From NCBI RefSeq assembly GCF_028688295.1, contig NZ_JAQTYM010000009.1, positions 1 through 59,256 on the forward strand: a DNA stretch of 59,256 bases, given 5' to 3'. The notes under the pieces are model-generated. The model had not been told where the DNA came from and did not search any database. It saw only the letters and a program-made list of their open reading frames with translations. The number at the start of each line of letters is the position of its first letter. Position 1 is the first letter of the stretch. The position numbers and the translations under genes are program-made. This document shows positions 35,052-43,840 of this stretch, one piece after another. Source of the DNA: Sulfuricurvum sp. Its GTDB lineage: Bacteria > Campylobacterota > Campylobacteria > Campylobacterales > Sulfurimonadaceae.

Positions 35052-35625
35052 GGCGTTTCTCCAGAAGGTTTTTTTCAAGTCGGTTCAGATAGAAGAGAAT
35101 ACTAAAAGCGATAGTACCTAACATCGGCAGAGCAAAATACCAATGTTGTTTTGTCCAATGGAGAAAATTTAATAGGTGTTCACCGTAGTAATAAGCAGGG
35201 ATAATGGTGAGAGCAGCCCACATCCATGCACTTATGAGATTGATAAAAGCGAATTTTCTGGATGAGTATTTGGTGAGACCGATTGCCATTGGGATAACGG
35301 TTCTCAAACCGTACATGTAGCGTTGAACGAAAATAATCGGCCAACCGTATTTTTTCAAGAGGAGGTGAGAAATGGCAAATTTTCGACGCTGTGATCGTAA
35401 TTTATTATGAATGTAATTTTTATTGTAGCGACCGATATAAAAATAGACCTGATCACCCACAAATCCTCCGATACCTGCTACAAAGATGGCAAGCGGAAGC
35501 CACATATCTCCAGTATGGCACATGATACCACCCATGATAAGTCCCATCTCACCCTCTAGGATACTCCAGATAAAGAGGATAATATAGCCGTACTCTTTAA
35601 GCCAACCGATTAATAATGCTTCCAT
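35032..35625 (-). CDS. DedA family membrane protein
   Basis: The 197-residue membrane protein has at least four hydrophobic segments and the DedA features SILEGEMGLIMGGIMCH, VGDQVYFYIGRY and a late FVQRYMYGLRTVIPMAIG helix with the conserved Arg. The family includes lipid scramblases and flippases for undecaprenyl phosphate and phosphatidylethanolamine. A second DedA gene occurs at 46136-46744. It is 9 bases downstream of trpB and is followed directly by pepA. Confidence 0.88.
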   Translation of the reverse strand: MEALLIGWLKEYGYIILFIWSILEGEMGLIMGGIMCHTGDMWLPLAIFVAGIGGFVGDQVYFYIGRYNKNYIHNKLRSQRRKFAISHLLLKKYGWPIIFVQRYMYGLRTVIPMAIGLTKYSSRKFAFINLISAWMWAALTIIPAYYYGEHLLNFLHWTKQHWYFALPMLGTIAFSILFYLNRLEKNLLEKRRERRPL

Positions 35626-35634
35626 CAGTTGCCT

Positions 35635-36834
35635 TTAGTTGTCGAAATTGAGTATTTGTTTAGCTTGCATCATATCTTTATCGCCACGCCCTGAGAGATT
35701 GACGATGATGAGTTTATCTTTGATGTCAGTCATTTTTTTGAGATAAGCTACTGCGTGAGCTGTTTCAAATGCGGGAATTATCCCCTCAGCGCGGCTGAGC
35801 CATACAAAAGCGTCTAGTGCTTCGGCATCGGTGATATTGTCATACCCGACATTGTCATTATCTTTGTGGAAAGAGTGCTCCGGCCCTATACCCGGATAAT
35901 CCAAACCTGCTGAGATGGAGTGGGCTTCGAGGATTTGACCATCGTCATCTTGGAGGAGGTAACTCATCTGACCGTGTAAGACTCCCGGACGTCCTTTGAG
36001 AAGTGAACAGCCGTGCTTGTCGGTTTCAACTCCTAATCCACCCGCTTCAATACCGATACAGCGTACCTCTTTGTCTTCGAGGAAGTGTTGGAATGTCCCG
36101 ATAGCATTGCTCCCGCCTCCAATACAGGCGATGACATAATCAGGGAGACGGTTCTCTTTTTCCAAAATCTGAGCGCGGGCTTCGCATCCGATAATTGCTT
36201 GGAAATCGCGAACCATCATCGGATAAGGGTGCGGTCCTGCAACAGTACCGATAATGTAGAACGTATCACGTGCATGAGTAACCCAGTGGCGGATCGCGTC
36301 GTTCATTGCGTCTTTAAGGGTTTTAGAACCACTCTCTACCGCGTGAACTTTAGCACCGAGGAGTTTCATACGAAAAACATTGAGCTCTTGACGCGCGACG
36401 TCTTTGGCCCCCATAAAAATTTCACACTCTAATCCTAGTAATGCGGCAATGGTAGCGGTCGCAACACCGTGTTGACCCGCGCCTGTTTCGGCAATCACTT
36501 TTTTCTTGCCTAAACGTTTTGCCATTAGCCCTTGGGCGATAACGTTGTTGACTTTATGCGCACCCGTGTGGTTTAAATCTTCACGTTTGAGGTAGATTTT
36601 AGCCCCTAACTCTTCGGAAAGGTTGGCAGCAAAATAAAGAGGACTTGGGCGACCGACATAATCAGTGAGATAACCATCCACCTCGCTCCAGAATGTTTTA
36701 TCAAAACGGATCTCTTTGTAGGCGGCTTCGAGTTCTAAAAGGGCAGGCATAAGGGTTTCAGGGACATAACGTCCTCCGAAAATACCGAAATGACCCTCAA
36801 CGGGATCAAATTTGGAAGGGGATGGGATATACAT
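35635..36834 (-). CDS. trpB: Tryptophan synthase beta subunit
   Basis: The 399-residue protein is a canonical TrpB with [17 protein letters not shown], the PLP-lysine site [11 protein letters not shown] (near residue 90), [13 protein letters not shown] and the phosphate loop GGGSNAIG. It joins indole and serine to make tryptophan. No trpA is next to it, and trpD is 26 kb away, so the trp genes are split. It overlaps the apt stop by one base. Confidence 0.96.
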   Translation of the reverse strand: MYIPSPSKFDPVEGHFGIFGGRYVPETLMPALLELEAAYKEIRFDKTFWSEVDGYLTDYVGRPSPLYFAANLSEELGAKIYLKREDLNHTGAHKVNNVIAQGLMAKRLGKKKVIAETGAGQHGVATATIAALLGLECEIFMGAKDVARQELNVFRMKLLGAKVHAVESGSKTLKDAMNDAIRHWVTHARDTFYIIGTVAGPHPYPMMVRDFQAIIGCEARAQILEKENRLPDYVIACIGGGSNAIGTFQHFLEDKEVRCIGIEAGGLGVETDKHGCSLLKGRPGVLHGQMSYLLQDDDGQILEAHSISAGLDYPGIGPEHSFHKDNDNVGYDNITDAEALDAFVWLSRAEGIIPAFETAHAVAYLKKMTDIKDKLIIVNLSGRGDKDMMQAKQILNFDN

Positions 36835-37382
36835 TAGTCAACTCCGATTACGGTATAAACTTCGACGAGATCACGCAGTTTGCTTTGTCCGCTTAAAAAA
36901 TCAAGCCCCATGATGAAACACGCTTCGATACACTCTGCACCCACTTTATTGATGAGGTTGGCACTTGCGTAGGCGGTTCCCCCGGTTGCAATCAAATCAT
37001 CGATCAAGAGTACTCTGGGTTTATCAACACCACTGAAAGCATCGATATGGATTTCTACTTCATCGACACCGTATTCGAGAGAGTATTTTTCCGAGACGGT
37101 GGTATAGGGTAGTTTTCCTTTTTTACGGATCGGAACAAAACCTAATCCTAACATTTGAGCTAACGCTGCGCCAAAAATAAACCCGCGTGCATCAATACCG
37201 GCAACGTGAGTAAGATCATAGCTACTGTAACGCGCATGCAGATGGCGCATCAAAACACCGAATGCATCTGCATTAGAGAGGAGGGTGCTGATGTCTTTAA
37301 AAATAATTCCCGGTTTTGGAAAATCGGGGATATCGCGAATCGCGTTGATTAATATAGCTCGGTCACTCATGCTCAGATTCAT
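36834..37382 (-). CDS. apt: Adenine phosphoribosyltransferase
   Basis: The 182-residue protein has the PRPP-binding motif [16 protein letters not shown] (near 125-140) and the APT segments [26 protein letters not shown] and [10 protein letters not shown]. It salvages adenine to AMP. ATG 37382 has AAGGAAAA upstream; an internal ATG four codons later is possible. It lies between a coiled-coil gene and trpB. Confidence 0.94.
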   Translation of the reverse strand: MNLSMSDRAILINAIRDIPDFPKPGIIFKDISTLLSNADAFGVLMRHLHARYSSYDLTHVAGIDARGFIFGAALAQMLGLGFVPIRKKGKLPYTTVSEKYSLEYGVDEVEIHIDAFSGVDKPRVLLIDDLIATGGTAYASANLINKVGAECIEACFIMGLDFLSGQSKLRDLVEVYTVIGVD

Positions 37383-37403
37383 AGGTTTTCCTTGAGAAAT
37401 TGG

Positions 37404-37739
37404 TTAAATTAGCGCGTCAATGCGCCCTTCAAGCTCTTTGATTTTATTTTGGAGGCGATCAGTTTCCGAACGGTGTTTGGAGTTACGCTGTTTAAGCGAT
37501 TTTAGCTCATTACGAAGGTTGTTGAGTTCTTCGCTGAGGATGTCAACATTTCCGAGTGCGCGTTGAAGTTGAATTTGGTATTTTCGGATCAGTATTTCTG
37601 CCTCTTTGAGGGTCATTTTCATCATTTCACTGCTACGCTGTTCTTTTACCGTAATACTACGAAAATAGAACATTTTAACCAAAAAGAAAATGGCTCCCAA
37701 GGTAACGACGGTAAGCAATGACCACTCTAAAAACATCAA
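37404..37739 (-). CDS. Small single-span membrane protein with coiled coil
   Basis: The 111-residue product has a hydrophobic N-terminal span (SLLTVVTLGAIFFLVKMFYF, 7-26) and then an almost continuous charged helix (30-108) with heptad-like Leu spacing, ending in KIKELEGRIDALI. The layout matches small coiled-coil anchors of the bitopic kind. No function can be assigned. It starts immediately at the rpiB stop and precedes apt by 21 bases, so it is in the same transcript. Confidence 0.75.
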   Translation of the reverse strand: MMFLEWSLLTVVTLGAIFFLVKMFYFRSITVKEQRSSEMMKMTLKEAEILIRKYQIQLQRALGNVDILSEELNNLRNELKSLKQRNSKHRSETDRLQNKIKELEGRIDALI

Positions 37740-38177
37740 TTATCCTTGTATGGCCTCTATTTTACTCACGCGGCCGCAGTGACGACCCCCTTCGAACACG
37801 CCTGCAATCCATGCATCAAGGATCGATTCGGCAACCCCTTGCCCCACGATACGTTCGCCGAAGCAAAGGACGTTGGCATCATTGTGCCCACGTGCAACGC
37901 TCGCTGTATAGGCATCATGGCACAGTGCTGCGCGGATGCCATGATGACGGTTAGCCGCCATCGACATGCCGATACCTGAACCGCAGATCAAAATTCCTTG
38001 TGAACCGATATCAGCTAGGACATTTTCACACACTTTAACTGCGTAATCGGGGTAATCGACTCTCTCTTTGGAAAATGGTCCCAAATCGATCACTTCATGA
38101 CCTTTGGAACGGAGATTTTCAACGGTAAAATCTTTAAGATCGATTCCGGCATGATCGGTTGCAACGTAAAACTTCAT
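37740..38177 (-). CDS. rpiB: Ribose 5-phosphate isomerase B
   Basis: The 145-residue enzyme has the RpiB/LacAB motifs MKFYVATDHAGIDLK, DLGPF, DYPDYA, the catalytic Cys in CGSGIGMSMAANR and HNDANVLCFGERI. It interconverts ribose 5-phosphate and ribulose 5-phosphate. ATG 38177 with GGAGAATT just upstream is the start; the frame runs 16 codons further upstream into the M50 gene without conservation. The M50 gene ends 8 bases earlier. Confidence 0.94.
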   Translation of the reverse strand: MKFYVATDHAGIDLKDFTVENLRSKGHEVIDLGPFSKERVDYPDYAVKVCENVLADIGSQGILICGSGIGMSMAANRHHGIRAALCHDAYTASVARGHNDANVLCFGERIVGQGVAESILDAWIAGVFEGGRHCGRVSKIEAIQG

Positions 38178-38185
38178 AATTCTCC

Positions 38186-38863
38186 TTACCCTAACAATAA
38201 ATTTAATACCGCTTGAATCGGCCACATTACGAGTGGTATTTTGAGCGGGGTAACTAATATGATGATGATAACAATCATTCCATAAGGTTCGGCTTTAGCG
38301 AAAAATTCGGCAATGGCACGTATTTTGTATTTCAGACTCAGATACGACAAAAAGTGAGCCCCGTCGAATCCCGGAATGGGTAGGAGATTGAATACTGCTA
38401 AAACAACATTGATCAACAGCAATTTCATTATAAAGATATATCCAAAAATATAAGCGATACTGTCAGCTTCAGTCGGTTGAGCAAGTGAAACCAGTATGAT
38501 CGAAGAGAGGGTAGCTAGGAAAATATTATAAGCGATTCCTGCCAAACTCACCTGCATGGCAGCGTTGTATCCACCATTTCGAATAACCGTATGCGTATTG
38601 ATCGGAACCGGTTTTGCCCAACCGAATAAAAAACCGCTCGAAGCCCCAAGAAGCATAGGGATAAAATAGGTCATAAGGGGGACGAGAATAGAACCGAAGG
38701 GGTCGATATGAATGAGAGGATTGATACTGAGCCGACCTTGGTTTTTAGCGGTAGTATCACCGTATTTATAGGCGACCCAACCGTGCATTATCTCATGACC
38801 GATAATGGCAATGAGAAGAGCGATAACCGCCGCAGCGATTTCGAGTAGATCAATAGAGCTCAT
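38186..38863 (-). CDS. Site-2 protease family (M50) membrane metalloprotease
   Basis: The 225-residue protein begins with a helix holding the zinc motif HEIMHG (near residue 22) and has three or more further spans, with the second ligand motif NLLPIPGFDGAHF near 160. It belongs to the compact M50 group (rhomboid-like in size) of intramembrane proteases. Substrate unknown. ATG 38863 (MSSIDLLEIA) is taken as start; ATGs at 38869 and 38875 are also possible. The start lies inside the end of lepB. Confidence 0.88.
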   Translation of the reverse strand: MSSIDLLEIAAAVIALLIAIIGHEIMHGWVAYKYGDTTAKNQGRLSINPLIHIDPFGSILVPLMTYFIPMLLGASSGFLFGWAKPVPINTHTVIRNGGYNAAMQVSLAGIAYNIFLATLSSIILVSLAQPTEADSIAYIFGYIFIMKLLLINVVLAVFNLLPIPGFDGAHFLSYLSLKYKIRAIAEFFAKAEPYGMIVIIIILVTPLKIPLVMWPIQAVLNLLLG

Positions 38864-39668
38864 GGTCATTGGCATCTTCGCGGATTCGCTCGTTAACAGC
38901 GTGTTCTAAAATCTCTTTTTGTTCTAAATCGGTTGGTGTTTTTCCGATACGATCCCAGCGTACTTCGTAATTGCTGTCCATACTGAAATAGACAAACCAC
39001 GGTGTCCCCTCGATCAAGCCATACGGGACTGATCCCCAAAAACGGCTGTCATTGGAGTGGTCACGGTTGTCTCCCATCATGAAATACTCCCCTTCGGGAA
39101 CTTGGATCGGTGCAAAATTGAAAAGTTCAGTGGGGAAAACTCCGTTATCAACCATTTTGTTATCATTATGGATCCCCGGGTGCTCTTTTGCGTAAGGATT
39201 TTTAACCCATAATTTTCCATCAACCTCTACGAGCTCATACTCTGAAAAGGCTTTACGGGCATACTCATCACCTTCACGAGGATGAAGATAGAGTACTTTT
39301 TCTGACAAAAAGAGTTCATCCCCCGGTAATGCAACACATCGTTTAACGTAGTGAAGCTGAGTATTGTTAGGATAGCGGAAGATGACGATATCACCGCGCA
39401 TTGGTTCGGCTCCATCGATGATGTGTCCATCGGTTCCTGGAATAAGAGGAATTTCGAGAAACGGAATATGGGGTGTTGAGATTCCGTAGGCAAATTTTTT
39501 GGCAAATAAATGATCACCGACGAGGAGAGAATCTTTCATTGATCCGCTAGGGATACGAAAGGCTTGCGCCACAAAGAAAATGATAAAGAGGACAATGATA
39601 ATCGTTCCTGTCCATGTGTTTGAAAAACGGTACGCGCTGTGCGCTGCATTAAATATTTTTTTCTTCAA
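38850..39668 (-). CDS. lepB: Signal peptidase I
   Basis: The 272-residue protease has an N-terminal membrane anchor (16-37), the catalytic Ser in IPSGSMKDSLLVGD (near 45) and the catalytic Lys in YVKRCVALPGDE, then GDNRDHSNDSRFWG. It cleaves signal peptides of exported proteins in the inner membrane. It is 2 bases after folD in the same direction, and its end overlaps the M50 gene start. Confidence 0.95.
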   Translation of the reverse strand: MKKKIFNAAHSAYRFSNTWTGTIIIVLFIIFFVAQAFRIPSGSMKDSLLVGDHLFAKKFAYGISTPHIPFLEIPLIPGTDGHIIDGAEPMRGDIVIFRYPNNTQLHYVKRCVALPGDELFLSEKVLYLHPREGDEYARKAFSEYELVEVDGKLWVKNPYAKEHPGIHNDNKMVDNGVFPTELFNFAPIQVPEGEYFMMGDNRDHSNDSRFWGSVPYGLIEGTPWFVYFSMDSNYEVRWDRIGKTPTDLEQKEILEHAVNERIREDANDHELY

Positions 39669-39670
39669 AA

Positions 39671-40528
39671 TTAGTTCTCTTCTTGTGCGTGAATTTGTGC
39701 GGCTTTTAGGGTGTTAGAGAGGAGCATCGCGATAGTCATTGGACCGACTCCTCCCGGTACAGGGGTAATATAGGAGGTTTTAGGGGCAACCGCATCGTAG
39801 TCAACATCTCCGACGAGACGACCATCAGGAGTTCGGTTGATTCCGATATCGATAATGATGGTATCAGGTTTAACCATATCTTCGCGTATGAGATTAATAA
39901 CACCTGCTCCAACGAGGATAACATCTGCGGCCAGTGTGTGTTTTTTCAGATCATCGGTAAAAATATGGCAGATTTCAACCGTTGCATTGGCGTTGAGCAA
40001 GAGTGCCGCCATCGGTTTTCCGACGATGTTAGAAGCGCCGACGACACAGCAGTTTTTCCCTTTTGGATCGATGTTATATTCTGCCAAAAGTTCCATAACC
40101 CCCAGTGGTGTACACGGAACAAAACCGTCCAATCCTGTTGCAAGGCGTCCGACATTATAGGGGTGGAATCCGTCTACGTCTTTGGATGGGGCAACCACTT
40201 CGAGGATCTTGGTGGTATCAACATGTTTAGGGAGAGGAAGTTGGATTAAAATCCCGTCGATGTTAGGATTTAGGTTCATCATTTCGATGGTTTTAAGGAT
40301 GGCATCTTGGGAGATATCATCGGGCATTTCGTGCGTAACCGAATAAAATCCTGCACGATCACAGGCTTTTTTCTTCATACCGACGTACGCTTGACTCGCT
40401 GGATCATGACCGACCAAAATTACCGCTAAACCCGGAACTCTACCGGTTTTAACTTTCAGCTCTTTGGCCCCGAGCGTCACTTTTTCTTCGATTTTTTGTG
40501 CGAGTGCTTTACCGTCAAGAATTTGCAT
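39671..40528 (-). CDS. folD: Bifunctional methylene-THF dehydrogenase/methenyl-THF cyclohydrolase
   Basis: The 285-residue enzyme has FolD motifs: YVGMKKKACDRAGF with the catalytic Lys, QLPLPKHVDTTKIL, VDGFHPYN, NAD-binding VVGASNIVGKPMA and the C-terminal TPVPGGVGPMTIAMLL. It interconverts 5,10-methylene-THF and 10-formyl-THF. It heads a tight run with lepB and the M50 gene. Confidence 0.96.
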   Translation of the reverse strand: MQILDGKALAQKIEEKVTLGAKELKVKTGRVPGLAVILVGHDPASQAYVGMKKKACDRAGFYSVTHEMPDDISQDAILKTIEMMNLNPNIDGILIQLPLPKHVDTTKILEVVAPSKDVDGFHPYNVGRLATGLDGFVPCTPLGVMELLAEYNIDPKGKNCCVVGASNIVGKPMAALLLNANATVEICHIFTDDLKKHTLAADVILVGAGVINLIREDMVKPDTIIIDIGINRTPDGRLVGDVDYDAVAPKTSYITPVPGGVGPMTIAMLLSNTLKAAQIHAQEEN

Positions 40529-40596
40529 TTAATCACCGTCAAATTGTTTTTGGGTATCATAGCGAGTAAAGACTAATAAATGGTTAAAGGGATCAG

Positions 40597-40959
40597 GTGC
40601 GCGGGGTTATTCTATTATTTTTGGCATTCACATTCTCTCATGCGGAATCATTTATTACGAAAGAAGAGTATGCGGCCGGGCTCTATCATAATCCACGAGG
40701 GGTAGGGTGCCATTTGTGTCATGGAGAAAAGGGTGAGGGGAAGCTAATTGCCCGCTATCGTGACAAAGGTGAAAACAAGATTTTTGCCGGAAAACCGATC
40801 CATAAGCTCTCTTTTCGTGAGTTTTATGACAAAGTGAACAGTCGCATCATTGGCATGCCTCGTTATTATCTCACGGATACTGAGATACAAACCCTTTATT
40901 ATTATCTCCATCGTGAGGAGTTTAAAAGTGCCGCTCAGAAACCTCGAAAAGCTCAATAA
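40597..40959 (+). CDS. Small monoheme cytochrome c, periplasmic
   Basis: The 120-residue product has a signal peptide (RGVILLFLAFTFSHA, cleavage near residue 17) and one CxxCH heme site, CHLCH (near 38-42), followed by a helix with the possible distal Met in IGMPRYYLTD. It is a class I-like c-type cytochrome carrying electrons in the periplasm. The start is GTG 40597, with AAGGGA about 7 bases upstream. It overlaps the next gene by 32 bases, which is odd for a functional pair and suggests coupling. Confidence 0.85.
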   Translation: MRGVILLFLAFTFSHAESFITKEEYAAGLYHNPRGVGCHLCHGEKGEGKLIARYRDKGENKIFAGKPIHKLSFREFYDKVNSRIIGMPRYYLTDTEIQTLYYYLHREEFKSAAQKPRKAQ

Positions 40960-41857
40960 TTTAGTTGATTCCGAAAACATAACAACCCTGAGGGCGTTAG
41001 CAATTCCCGTGAAGAGGGAATTAAACCGTACCTTGTCATTTCGATCCGCCATGATGGTGTCTACCCATAACATCAAACATCTTTCTAAAATTCCGACACT
41101 GGAAGCTGAGTGTTTAATGCTAAACCTCGAAGATGGTGTCAGTGCCTCCCAAAAACCTTACGCATTGGCGTTGTGCGCCATGGTACTCTCATCCAATCCG
41201 CAAACGGATAAAAAATTAGTGGTTCGGGTGAATCCTCTGGATGAGGGAGGTGCTGAGGAGATTTTGTTTCTCAATCCTTTCATGCCCGATGCGATTAGGG
41301 TTCCTAAAATTCGAAGTATTGAAGATGTGAGACGGGTGTTGACCCTCGTAGATGAGGGGATTGAAATTCATCTCTCCATCGAGACCAAAGAGGCGTGGCT
41401 TTTGCTCGCTCAACTGCGCATCGATACACGGATTAGTGCCTATTATCTCGGAATTCTCGATCTCTTTGCCGATTTAGGCCTCTCTCAGACGCTTCTTATC
41501 CCCGATAATCCGATGGTTCACACGCTCCTCTCTCACTTTTTGATTACCTGTCGTGCATGCGGTGTAAAACCGGTATCATTTGTCTATCAAGATTATAAAA
41601 ACAGTGATGGATTACGTAACTGGCTGGAGTTGGAAAAAATGATGGGATTTGATGCAAAAGGGTGTATCTCCCCTGCTCAAGTAGAGCTGATTCATGACAT
41701 TTTCGGTCACGGTGAAGCAGAGATAGAGCGATGCCACGAGATCGTGAGATTATTCGAAGAACACAGCGTCCGTGGAATTAGCGGTTTTGTGGATGAGCGG
41801 TACGGGTTTATTGACGAGCCGATTTATAAGGGTGCGTTGTCGGTTTTAGCGCAGTAG
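40928..41857 (+). CDS. HpcH/HpaI aldolase-like (CitE family) protein
   Basis: The 309-residue protein resembles the citrate lyase beta/CitE-like fold: SAMMVSTHNIKHLSKIPTLEAECLMLNLEDGVSASQKPYA, VRVNPL, the Glu in IHLSIETKEAW and the YLGILDLFADLGLS segment. Members cleave or form C-C bonds of CoA thioesters or malyl compounds. The exact substrate is unknown, and no citDF genes are near. GTG 40928 is chosen because GAGGAG lies about 7 bases upstream; the frame is open further upstream inside the cytochrome gene. In an autotroph it might belong to side paths of carbon metabolism (inference). Confidence 0.78.
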   Translation: MPLRNLEKLNNLVDSENITTLRALAIPVKRELNRTLSFRSAMMVSTHNIKHLSKIPTLEAECLMLNLEDGVSASQKPYALALCAMVLSSNPQTDKKLVVRVNPLDEGGAEEILFLNPFMPDAIRVPKIRSIEDVRRVLTLVDEGIEIHLSIETKEAWLLLAQLRIDTRISAYYLGILDLFADLGLSQTLLIPDNPMVHTLLSHFLITCRACGVKPVSFVYQDYKNSDGLRNWLELEKMMGFDAKGCISPAQVELIHDIFGHGEAEIERCHEIVRLFEEHSVRGISGFVDERYGFIDEPIYKGALSVLAQ

Positions 41858-41925
41858 CAGTAGTAGTTCATTTAGAACTATTTTCCGCCTTTTGATAATG
41901 GACGGACTACAATGAAAATGAAACC

Positions 41926-41940
41926 GTGACAAATTGTCAC
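41926..41940. promoter_or_regulatory. Perfect palindrome, operator-like
   Basis: GTGACAA-A-TTGTCAC is a 15-base perfect inverted repeat with a one-base centre, in the 173-base gap before the diguanylate cyclase gene at 42031. It sits about 90 bases upstream of the ATG, where a dimeric regulator could bind. The identity of such a regulator is unknown. Confidence 0.4.
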
Positions 41941-42030
41941 TAGTTGAAAAATAAGCAATAACACTTTAAGGTTTCGATAACACATTTTGTACTACGCTAT
42001 TAGTAACCCCACTAGTAGCGAGAGTACAGC

Positions 42031-43113
42031 ATGACGAATACCGTAGCATTGCAATCCAACCGTCTTATCCGTTTTGAATCGTTCGAAAAGTATTTCGGAA
42101 ATCGTATATTTAAAAACTTTCTCCTTTTCAGCTACATCGGTCTTTTTTTAGCCGTTATCTATATCCCTTTCGATTATAAAACCTACGGTGCGACAAGTGA
42201 GTTTTTGTATGTACTCGGCGGTAGGCTTACGGCGGTATTTTTTGCCGTTATGGTGATTATCGCTGTGGCACACCCGTATTTCGAAAATCGCCGTATCGAA
42301 GCGATTACGACGTTTGGTACGATGGGATTCAGTGCGGTTGCACTCACTTATCTTTTGTTTGGAAATCCTGTCCATTTTGTTGGCTATTCATGGATGTTTT
42401 ATCTCACTGCTACCATGATGCTTGCCCCTTTGGTTACTAAAAAAATCTATTTTATTATGGAGAGTTTTCAAATCCTTTTTGTCCTCTTTGTGATGGCTTG
42501 GGTGGGAAAAAGTGCGGAAGAGATCGTGACCTATATCTTTTTTGCGTTGCCGCTGGCAGGTTATGTCTTTGCGGTAGTTATTCTCAGCCGCCGAAACGGT
42601 ATCGAGGCGTATCGGAATGCGTTTGAAAACAATATTTTGATGTCGCTTGACGGACTCTCCAATCTCCTCAACCGCCGAACATGGTATGAAGTCTCCAGAC
42701 GCCACTGGAATGATGATAAAGGGATCTCTTTTATTATGCTTGATATCGATCATTTTAAGCGGGTTAACGATACCTACGGACATGAGTGCGGTGACCGTGT
42801 TATCGAGGCTGTTTCAGGAATATTGCTTGAGCAAACGAGAGAACAGGATATCGTAGGACGTCTGGGTGGGGAGGAGTTCGGGGTGATATTGCCTCAAACC
42901 GATCTGAATGAAGCCAAAATAATTGCGGAACGGGTTCGCCAAAAAATCGAAGAGACGTCGATTTCGTATAATGAGGAAACGATTCGTGTCACGGCAAGTA
43001 TCGGGATTATCGAAAACAGTGAACATATAGAAGATTTTAATACACTCGTAACCCTTGGAGATAAGCATCTTTACAATGCCAAGGAGCAAGGGCGTAATCG
43101 AATCTGCTATTAG
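42031..43113 (+). CDS. Membrane diguanylate cyclase (GGDEF)
   Basis: The 360-residue protein has about six transmembrane helices (residues 30-185) and a C-terminal GGDEF domain. The active site reads GGEEF (279-283), and an inhibitory RxxD I-site, REQD, lies at 270-273 with the standard five-residue spacing, so both catalysis and product feedback are expected. FIMLDIDHFKRVNDTYGHECGD is the typical metal and GTP-binding region. It makes c-di-GMP, and could feed the LapD-like receptor at 2285-4246 (inference). It is preceded by a palindrome and follows the CitE-like gene after 173 bases. Confidence 0.92.
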   Translation: MTNTVALQSNRLIRFESFEKYFGNRIFKNFLLFSYIGLFLAVIYIPFDYKTYGATSEFLYVLGGRLTAVFFAVMVIIAVAHPYFENRRIEAITTFGTMGFSAVALTYLLFGNPVHFVGYSWMFYLTATMMLAPLVTKKIYFIMESFQILFVLFVMAWVGKSAEEIVTYIFFALPLAGYVFAVVILSRRNGIEAYRNAFENNILMSLDGLSNLLNRRTWYEVSRRHWNDDKGISFIMLDIDHFKRVNDTYGHECGDRVIEAVSGILLEQTREQDIVGRLGGEEFGVILPQTDLNEAKIIAERVRQKIEETSISYNEETIRVTASIGIIENSEHIEDFNTLVTLGDKHLYNAKEQGRNRICY

Positions 43114-43122
43114 TCTTTGCGA

Positions 43123-43779
43123 TTATTTGATAATAATATAAACCCGTATCCGTATTTTTGTGGATTGGTTAGGTTTGGGATATTTCGGATGGGCGAGATT
43201 AATCGTTTGAAGGGTTAGCTCATCGAGCGGTGTTCCTAGGCGATTTTTTTCGAGAGATAGATCGCTGATACTCCCATCAGGATTGAGGGTGAACTCAACC
43301 ACATTATTATCCATCGGATCGACATCATCGGGACGATCTCTCAGTAATCTTGTTCCGACGATCTCATTGAGTTTACGTATCTTTTGGAGATTGTCGATGA
43401 TGTAGTGTTGTTCCCCTGCACTGAGATTAAAAAACTCTTCTCCATAGTGGTGAAGAACAGAAAAGGGGAGAGAATCACGATCTTTGGGTGTTAATGGTTT
43501 GGGTGTGTCGAGAGGGAGTGGGTTGTTTTCTTCTGAAGAGGGAGGAGATTTCTCGACAATGGTTTGCATCGGAGGTGAAGGAATAGGTGTGTTCTGTGGT
43601 ACTGATGGGCTGTTGTCATTGATCTCAAGTGCTTCACTCAAAGAGATACCGAATCGTTTTTCGGGGAGGAGTTTTTTATCTTCCTTGATGTTAGGGAAAC
43701 TGATCCAAAAGATACTCACAATAAAAAGATGCAAAAAGAGTGCTATGAGCAATGCTTTTTGTGAGTTAGTTGATTTCAT
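43123..43779 (-). CDS. TonB-like periplasmic-spanning protein, copy 1
   Basis: The 218-residue protein has an N-terminal membrane helix (10-28), a proline-rich linker (55-100) and a C-terminal TonB-like domain (about 125-218: EFTLNPDGSISDLSLEKN, then HPKYPKPNQ). It is paralogous to the adjacent gene at 43841. Both share the segment LSAGEQ.YI.DN before the TonB domain. TonB proteins pass energy from ExbBD to outer membrane receptors, but no exbB or exbD is in the window. It may be a TonB variant with another job. The gene ends 10 bases from the convergent cyclase gene. Confidence 0.75.
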   Translation of the reverse strand: MKSTNSQKALLIALFLHLFIVSIFWISFPNIKEDKKLLPEKRFGISLSEALEINDNSPSVPQNTPIPSPPMQTIVEKSPPSSEENNPLPLDTPKPLTPKDRDSLPFSVLHHYGEEFFNLSAGEQHYIIDNLQKIRKLNEIVGTRLLRDRPDDVDPMDNNVVEFTLNPDGSISDLSLEKNRLGTPLDELTLQTINLAHPKYPKPNQSTKIRIRVYIIIK

Positions 43780-43840
43780 TTTTGCATTATAACCATTGAA
43801 ACTCCAGCTTTTTTAAATAGTTAAAGATTAAACTGGAGTA

